Assembly (NCBI GenBank): GCA_039822005.1
Contig: JBCBMZ010000010.1
Coordinates: 18,198 to 82,197, forward strand
DNA from: JBCBDX01 sp039822005
GTDB lineage: Bacteria; Pseudomonadota; Alphaproteobacteria; Rhizobiales; Rhizobiaceae
Direction of reading: 5' to 3'
DNA: 64,000 nucleotides
This document shows positions 59,354 through 64,000 of the stretch, in pieces. Numbering within the stretch: position 1 is the first letter of the stretch; the number at the start of each line of letters is the position of its first letter. Both the position numbers and the translations under genes were made by a program. The notes beneath the pieces were generated by a model. That model saw only the letters and a program-made list of their open reading frames with translations. It was not told where the DNA came from and searched no databases.

Positions 59354-59781
59354 TACCCGCATTTGAGCTTCTGAATCCCATAAGAGCCTATTGGCATAGC
59401 TATCAAATAGGAAAGCCGACATTGGTGCGCGGCGCAGCATTGGGAGGATTGGGCTCTTCGCGGTCATGCGGTGACGCAGCAACTGACCACGAGGACGCTG
59501 TCCCAAAGCGGACAGAAGTCGATAACATCCCGGGTTAGAGAACAACGCGGCAAATCAATGGCGTGACGATCACTGCATTCCGATAGCGAGACGTTCGGCT
59601 GCGCTTTGCTGATGTTGAAACGCTGAGCGGCGAAATCTGACTCCGAGCCCAAATTGATCGATGCCGCCTAATCTAGCAATGGCCGGTTTCGTAATCTTGG
59701 TGCGGCATACATGGTATCGTTCTCGGAGACATGGAGGCCCCGCGCCGCTCGGTAAGGCCAGAGCAGCGCGGGCCGTTTGCG
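59354..59781. other. Spacer, no supported gene
   Basis: 428 bases. Short frames on both strands (for example 59464-59652, minus) have no ribosome binding sites and unordered products. No copy of the tRNA-Leu 3' end, which would mark the other element boundary, is present here. Confidence 0.4.
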
Positions 59782-60222
59782 CTATGCAGATGCGTAAGCT
59801 TCCAACGCTCCAATCCCGGCTTGGTATTGCCCGATGATAGCGCCACGAAGCATTTCAACGTTTTCGGGGTCCGCCTGGAAATTTGCGGTCCATACAACCG
59901 TTGTGCTGCCGTCTTCGCCGGATTGTGCCACAACCGAGCCAGAGAAATTGCTGAGCGGCATGGGCGGGTTTTCGATGGAGTAGGCCAAGCTGCCCGCGTC
60001 GGCGTCGACGCCAAGGATCGTCTCCTTCAGCTCATAGCCGTCCATTTCGGTCCCCGGCATGTCCATCACGCAAACGCGGGAGGATCCTGCGGATGTACCA
60101 GCGCACTCCGCTGACTTGATGAAGGGCAACCACTTCTCCCATTGCGGGTCGGTGATGGCGGCGCGCGCTTTGTCAACGGGCGCGGATATTTTCTGGGCGA
60201 CGGTTACGGTTACGTCGGTCAT
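59782..60222 (-). CDS. SRPBCC family protein
   Basis: 146-residue START-like protein: TVAQKISAPVDKARAAITDPQWEKWLP at the start, GTEMDGYELKETILGVD in the middle, and the final helix EMLRGAIIGQYQAGIGAL. Start ATG 60222 with AGGAGA. Such proteins bind or cyclise hydrophobic small molecules. It is the last of four minus-strand genes (hydrolase, SRPBCC, oxidoreductase, SRPBCC) that share spacing and ribosome binding sites. Confidence 0.82.
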   Translation of the reverse strand: MTDVTVTVAQKISAPVDKARAAITDPQWEKWLPFIKSAECAGTSAGSSRVCVMDMPGTEMDGYELKETILGVDADAGSLAYSIENPPMPLSNFSGSVVAQSGEDGSTTVVWTANFQADPENVEMLRGAIIGQYQAGIGALEAYASA

Positions 60223-60295
60223 GTTGAAGTCTCCTGTTGTGGGTTCGAAGTTTGCGAGACTCTGACGCCCGAACCATGCCGCCAGAGTAGGTCGG

Positions 60296-61279
60296 TCATG
60301 GGGTGACGACGATCTTGCCAATGGGCGCATTGCCTTCGAGCGCGAGGTAGGCGTCGCGCACATCGCTCAACGGATAGGTATGGTGGATGAGCGGTTGGAA
60401 GCGTCCCTCCTCGATACGGGGCAAGAGATAGTCATAGGCCGCACCCCAAAGCTCGGGTTTCTCAAAAAGATGCCAAACCACGTAATAGCCGATGAGTTGG
60501 ACGTTCTTGGTGATCAGAGCAAAGAGCGGCACGCTCGGTTCAGTGCCGTAATAAGCCAGACTGCCATAGGAGATGATCCGTGCGCCGGGGGCGGCTGCGT
60601 TGACCAGGTCATGCCAAAAGGGCCCCGAGACCGGATCAAAAGCGATATCGAACTCTGCGCCCTCTAGCGTGCCGTCCGTATCTGTCACGACAACTTGGTC
60701 GGCACCCGCCGCCAAAAGCTGATCGCGTTTGTCCGCCGATCGTGTGGTGGCGATCACATAGGCCCCGTGGTCTTTGGCAATCTGAATCGCAGGAATGCCA
60801 ATCGAGGATGCCGCGGCCGAGATCAGCACGCGCTGGTCTTTGCCCAGGCGCAGGCCGCCATACGTGACCAGCCCACCATAGGCCGTTGCAAACCCCATCC
60901 ACACGGCCGCCGCCTGGATAGGGTCCAACCCTTTGGGGCGGGGGATAACCGATGTGGCGGGCACAAGCGCGTGCTCTGCCAGAACGCCGTAGTGGTCGAC
61001 GCGGAAGCTTGGCAGAATGCAAACGGCATCGCCGACAGCAAACCCCGTGACGTCCGGGCCAACGGCCTGCACCCGACCGGTTGCCTCTGCGCCGATCAAC
61101 GCGTCTTTTGGCGGCTCAAAGAGGTATTCACCGCGCGAATACAGCCACTCCGACCGGTTCAAACCGGCGGCTTCTATGGTGACACACACCTCGCCGGAAG
61201 ACGGGGTTGGGATAGTTTCTTGCCGGATGTCGAGCGCAGCAGGACCGTCCGGCGTGGCAAATCGGACCACGCGGTTCAT
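60296..61279 (-). CDS. Zinc-free MDR-family oxidoreductase
   Basis: 327-residue medium-chain dehydrogenase/reductase of the quinone-oxidoreductase type. GroES-like N-terminus (EAAGLNRSEWLYSRGEY, GAEATGRVQAVG), NADP-binding VLISAAASSIGIPAIQIAK near residue 150 and GARIISYGSL. The catalytic zinc Cys/His set is absent, so it is a zinc-independent reductase. Likely reduces an alpha,beta-unsaturated ketone or quinone. In the operon with two SRPBCC proteins and a secreted hydrolase. Confidence 0.87.
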   Translation of the reverse strand: MNRVVRFATPDGPAALDIRQETIPTPSSGEVCVTIEAAGLNRSEWLYSRGEYLFEPPKDALIGAEATGRVQAVGPDVTGFAVGDAVCILPSFRVDHYGVLAEHALVPATSVIPRPKGLDPIQAAAVWMGFATAYGGLVTYGGLRLGKDQRVLISAAASSIGIPAIQIAKDHGAYVIATTRSADKRDQLLAAGADQVVVTDTDGTLEGAEFDIAFDPVSGPFWHDLVNAAAPGARIISYGSLAYYGTEPSVPLFALITKNVQLIGYYVVWHLFEKPELWGAAYDYLLPRIEEGRFQPLIHHTYPLSDVRDAYLALEGNAPIGKIVVTP

Positions 61280-61337
61280 GATCTATCCTTTTCGAAGAGA
61301 AGGGGAGTGGCGCGGTCGGAGCCGCGCCAACCAAGCG

Positions 61338-61805
61338 TTACGCGTGGGAGAAGGCGTTGCGCGTGACGTATTTGGCGTTGCCCTCTAGGGCCTTAGCCAT
61401 TTTGCCCCGCAGCATGGGCTTCATCATCGGTAGCATAAGCTGGCCAATGATGCCCATCGGCGGCTTGAAATCCATGGTGAAGGAGATCTCGCTTTTGTTG
61501 TTCCCAAGGGCGCGGACTTCAAAGAGGCAGGTCGCGCCTTTCATGGGCATCGTCGTGTCATCAATCACCAGACCCAGTTTGCGACCGGGCACATACACAT
61601 TGATGGTCTCGCGCAGATATTCGCTGCCATCGGCCTTCAAGTCACACTGCCGCTTTGCACCAAGCCCGGTTTCTACGCTTCCGGGCAGGATGCGGGATGC
61701 TGCAAGGTTTTCGTTCCACTTCGCGATCCCGCCATAATCGTCCAAGCTGGCCCAGACGTCTTCTGCGGACGCATCGATCGTGCGTTTTGTGGTCACTTTT
61801 GCCAT
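61338..61805 (-). CDS. SRPBCC family protein
   Basis: 155 residues: TTKRTIDASAEDVWASLDDYGGIAKWNENL (here split by the WNENL turn), a beta-rich centre with LREKIN-like strands and a C-terminal helix rich in Met/Gly (MMKPMLRGKMAKALEG). Start ATG 61805 with AGGAGAA. It is a ligand-binding START/PYR-like protein paired with the oxidoreductase; function unknown. The paired SRPBCC genes flanking the oxidoreductase suggest ligand carriers of one pathway. Confidence 0.83.
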   Translation of the reverse strand: MAKVTTKRTIDASAEDVWASLDDYGGIAKWNENLAASRILPGSVETGLGAKRQCDLKADGSEYLRETINVYVPGRKLGLVIDDTTMPMKGATCLFEVRALGNNKSEISFTMDFKPPMGIIGQLMLPMMKPMLRGKMAKALEGNAKYVTRNAFSHA

Positions 61806-61842
61806 TGTCGTTCTCCTGTTTGCGGATGGGTTTTGGGGATGC

Positions 61843-62826
61843 CTATTCGGCGAGTTCTGCATCGAGGAAGCTGGTCAAGGCGTTCACATACGCCTCAGGC
61901 GCATGGGCCTGCAGGTAGTGACCAGCGTCGGGGATGCGGGTGATGTTGGCGTCCGGCGTGCCCAAACGCGCTTGCAAGTCGCCAATCACAACGTCTGCAT
62001 CAAAGTAGGCGTCTTGTTCACCAAAGATGATTGCGGTGGGGCCTGCGTAGGCGGCCAGCGCTGCATTGCGGGCCTCTTCGCCCATCATGAAGGCGGGCAC
62101 GGCCTGCGCGAAAAACGTCTCGTAGACTACATTCGCGCCCTCGATATCAGCGGCATAAACGGCGGTTTCGCTGGCAGGGACAGAGCCCGGGCCAAACCAG
62201 CCTTGCTCTAACCACATCAACGCCAAGTCTTCTGCGCCCTCCGGTGCGGCCATCGGCGCGAAGACCTCTTGCGGCGTGGCCTGTTGCCCCATGATCTGCA
62301 TGACCGCTGGTGCAGGTGTGACGCCTGCAAGTCCCACGATTGTGTTGGTTGCAACCACTGCGGTCAAACGGTCGGGCGCGTCTAGGACCATCTGCCAGCC
62401 GGTGATGCCCCCGACGTCGTGCAAGACAATCGCAAAATCCTCGACGCCCAGATGATCGGCTAGCGCAAAGAGCCGCGCGCTTCGGGCCTCCGTTGCGTAG
62501 GCGGCTGGGTCGGCAGGCTTGTCAGAGGCACCGAACCCCATCAGGTCAGGTGCGATAACGCGGTACCCAGCGGCGGCGATCCGAGGGGCGACATCGCGGA
62601 ACAGGTAGGATGATGTTGGGATACCGTGGATCAACATCACAGCCGGTGCGCCAGAGGCGCCGACATCCAGGTAGGCCAGCGTATTGCCGTCCAATTCAAC
62701 ACGATCAAGCGATGCCAGATGATCCGCATGACCGTCAGCCAGAGCGGTGAGCGGGAGGCTGGCGCCCATAAAGAGCGCGCCCGTCAGGCCAAGCGCAGTT
62801 CGGCGAGACATTTCCATTGGTTTCAT
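61843..62826 (-). CDS. Secreted alpha/beta hydrolase, dehalogenase/epoxide hydrolase type
   Basis: 327 residues with a Tat signal (Arg8-Arg9 in MSRRTALGLTG, cleavage after TALA). Fold motifs: VMLIHGIPTSSYLFR (oxyanion, about residue 65), DLMGFGASDKP, and the nucleophile elbow LHDVGG with Asp137 rather than Ser, as in haloalkane dehalogenases and epoxide hydrolases. The acid is near EDLALM and the base His in DAGHYLQAH. So it likely cleaves an ester-like intermediate of an epoxide or halide in the periplasm. First gene of the operon, next to a palindromic operator. Confidence 0.87.
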   Translation of the reverse strand: MKPMEMSRRTALGLTGALFMGASLPLTALADGHADHLASLDRVELDGNTLAYLDVGASGAPAVMLIHGIPTSSYLFRDVAPRIAAAGYRVIAPDLMGFGASDKPADPAAYATEARSARLFALADHLGVEDFAIVLHDVGGITGWQMVLDAPDRLTAVVATNTIVGLAGVTPAPAVMQIMGQQATPQEVFAPMAAPEGAEDLALMWLEQGWFGPGSVPASETAVYAADIEGANVVYETFFAQAVPAFMMGEEARNAALAAYAGPTAIIFGEQDAYFDADVVIGDLQARLGTPDANITRIPDAGHYLQAHAPEAYVNALTSFLDAELAE

Positions 62827-62893
62827 AGAGTTAACTCCTGGTTTTGCTGGCCACTCGACAAACTGAGAAGGGCGAGCTATGTTTCAAAGCAGT

Positions 62894-62914
62894 TGTAGTG
62901 AATGAATCACTACA
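62894..62914. promoter_or_regulatory. Palindromic operator, hydrolase/TetR divergence
   Basis: TGTAGTGA and TCACTACA, perfect 8-bp arms with a five-base spacer, in the divergent spacer between the hydrolase operon and the DUF4336-tetR pair. Likely target of the TetR-type regulator encoded at 63624. It would fall inside a reading frame if ATG 62902 were used, supporting the later start of the next gene. Confidence 0.6.
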
Positions 62915-62955
62915 CACGCAGTGAAATGCTGTCAACACCGTTTGAAGGACTTGCT

Positions 62956-63624
62956 ATGCCGCCCAGAAAACCCTTGCTCCCTTTAGAGCCCATTCCTGAT
63001 ATGGAAGGTGTCTATCGCGCCAGACGCGGTGCGGCGGCAATGGCAGCAATCAAGCTAAGGGACGGCGGACTGGCGCTGTACAGCCCCGTGACAGGGCTCA
63101 CCCCAGGCGCCATTGAACGAATGACGGCGCTTGGAGGGGTTTCGGCCATAATCGCCCCAAACCACTTTCATCACCTCGCGCTGACCGAGTATCTGGAGGC
63201 TTTCCCCGGCCTGCCGCTTTACGCGCCGATTGGGGCACACAGAAGGCTGGAAAAACAAACGAGTTTCAGCTTCGAAGATGTGCAGGATCTTATGCCCGCC
63301 CTGCCCGACGGTGTCCGTCTTCACCAACCTCAGGGGCTGAAGGCGCAAGAGGTATGGGTCGAAGTCATAACCGGAGCGGAAGCCAGTTTGATCGTTTGCG
63401 ACGCATTTGGAGCGCCCGCAAAAGAAGATGGGTTGCCACCCTCCGAGGCCAGCCCGCGCGGGAGTTTCAAAACGATGTGCCTCAAAGATGCGGAGGTCTA
63501 TTGTGACTGGGCCAAGCCGCTTTTTGCGCGAATTGAACTTACCCACCTTTTGCCATGCCACGGCGCGCGCGTGACTGGAAAAGGTCTTTCCGCGCATCTA
63601 TCAAAATCTTTGGAGGCGCTCTGA
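62956..63624 (+). CDS. DUF4336-type (metallo-beta-lactamase-like) protein
   Basis: About 222 residues starting at ATG 62956 (GAAGGA six bases upstream); ATG 62902 lies inside the operator. The pattern GLTPGAIERMTALGGVSAIIAPNHFHHLALTEYLE (given in parts: HFHHL His cluster near residue 75) and LPCHGARVTGKG near the end match DUF4336, a MBL-fold group that keeps part of the metal site. Role unknown; it is translationally coupled to the TetR gene (stop and start share one base). Confidence 0.75.
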   Translation: MPPRKPLLPLEPIPDMEGVYRARRGAAAMAAIKLRDGGLALYSPVTGLTPGAIERMTALGGVSAIIAPNHFHHLALTEYLEAFPGLPLYAPIGAHRRLEKQTSFSFEDVQDLMPALPDGVRLHQPQGLKAQEVWVEVITGAEASLIVCDAFGAPAKEDGLPPSEASPRGSFKTMCLKDAEVYCDWAKPLFARIELTHLLPCHGARVTGKGLSAHLSKSLEAL

Positions 63625-64000
63625 TGGCACGACCCAAAAGTTACGACCGTGACGAAGTGATCCTGAAGGCAAAAGATGCCTTTTGGGAGCATGGCTACCA
63701 AGCGCTCGGCGTCCGCGCCATCGAAGCGCAAACAGGCTTAGGAAGCTTCGCCCTCCGCACCGATTTTGGCGGCAAAGAGCAGCTCTTGCTCGAAGCCCTC
63801 GCGGCGTATCGCGAGGAAATGGAAACCTATGTGGCGCGTATCATGGACGACAGCGACCGCATTGAAACCATTGTGGCTGCCCTTGAGCAGATGGTGACGC
63901 CTTACCCAGGCAGTATGCGCCGTTTTGGATGCCTGATGACGGCCCTCGTCTCAGAACTGCCCAGCATCGGATCACAAGCCGTCAGCGACGCGGTCAATGC
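63624..64000 (+). CDS. TetR-family regulator, N-terminal part
   Basis: Continues beyond the window; 125 residues visible. DNA-binding domain: DRDEVILKAKDAFWEHGYQ, then AIEAQTGLGSFALRTDFGGKEQLLLEAL (recognition helix and signature TxxxK-type end), then the start of the ligand-binding domain with a Cys at RRFGCLMTAL. GGAGG precedes ATG 63624. It probably binds the palindrome at 62894-62914 and controls the hydrolase/oxidoreductase operon and its own pair. Confidence 0.88.
   Translation, partial: MARPKSYDRDEVILKAKDAFWEHGYQALGVRAIEAQTGLGSFALRTDFGGKEQLLLEALAAYREEMETYVARIMDDSDRIETIVAALEQMVTPYPGSMRRFGCLMTALVSELPSIGSQAVSDAVN

Noticed and set aside
59464..59652. 62-codon minus-strand frame
   Set aside because: No ribosome binding site; product lacks any recognisable order.
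57348..64000. Second attachment site matching the tRNA-Leu 3' end
   Set aside because: No copy of the T-arm/acceptor segment (GGTTCGACTCCGGCAGGG) was found by eye downstream of the integrase.

Overview
This window reads as a chromosomal segment of an alphaproteobacterium, most likely in the Hyphomicrobiales (Rhizobiales). The inference rests on gene content: a CckA-type hybrid kinase, a DUF2865 protein, the paired TIGR01620/YcjX genes, a cysteine-poor DksA, an NrdJ-type ribonucleotide reductase, a large two-helix coiled-coil protein resembling Growth Pole Ring (GPR/RgsE) proteins, and a standalone folP-folB-folK set. No rRNA is present, so the genus cannot be fixed. Base composition is moderate in GC, with one strongly AT-rich patch near 8.7 kb. 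About 93 % is coding and most genes are ordinary housekeeping.

Layout: 1-8.7 kb holds an MFS fragment, gltX, a DUF2865 protein, malic enzyme maeB, a RoxA-like di-haem cytochrome c and a GT61 glycosyltransferase. An AT-rich, apparently decayed stretch follows at 8.7-9.2 kb. At 9.2-15.1 kb are an atypical SDR with a dipeptide epimerase, then a complete Mla-type lipid ABC transporter (STAS-permease, ATPase, MCE protein, lipoprotein). At 15-30 kb are the GPR-like protein, an Hpt protein, a 2Fe-2S ferredoxin, folP-folB-folK, the TIGR01620/YcjX pair, a SixA-like phosphatase, DksA, a FliO-like protein and CckA. At 30-36.6 kb are a DUF4259 protein, an SDR with a small partner, and a three-gene AttEFGH-like ABC system ending in a lipocalin-type (AttH/CrtC) protein.

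The most interesting region is 37.0-43.7 kb. A PqqD-type leader-recognition protein, a lasso-type B2 leader peptidase with an intact Cys-His-Asp triad, and an HprK-like kinase form an overlapping operon. A converging operon encodes an acyl-AMP ligase, a GNAT acyltransferase, an acyl carrier protein and a nucleotidyltransferase. Between the ligase and a formyltransferase gene lies an unlisted 36-codon gene with a good ribosome binding site. Its product looks like a RiPP precursor (Tyr-x-x-Pro leader motif and a Thr-Ala at the expected cleavage point). No asparagine-synthetase-like lasso cyclase is present and the predicted core lacks Asp/Glu at position 7-9. The locus therefore looks like a RiPP or peptide-tag system that borrows lasso leader processing but uses other tailoring chemistry, or a variant of the uncharacterised 'HPr-rel-A' neighbourhoods.

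From 43.9 to 55.9 kb come an HxlR-regulated NTF2/SDR operon, nrdJ with an NrdR-box-like site and a clear terminator, an ArsR-SRPBCC operon with a palindrome across its start codon, and a cinA-gpt-MFS group. At 56.0 kb a tRNA-Leu(UAA) is followed directly by an intact tyrosine integrase, iterated palindromes, two DNA-binding-type genes and a gene of unknown function. This is the left end of an integrated element; no second attachment site was seen in the window. The right end (59.8-64 kb) carries a self-contained set of SRPBCC, oxidoreductase and secreted alpha/beta hydrolase genes, divergent from a DUF4336-TetR pair across a perfect palindromic operator.
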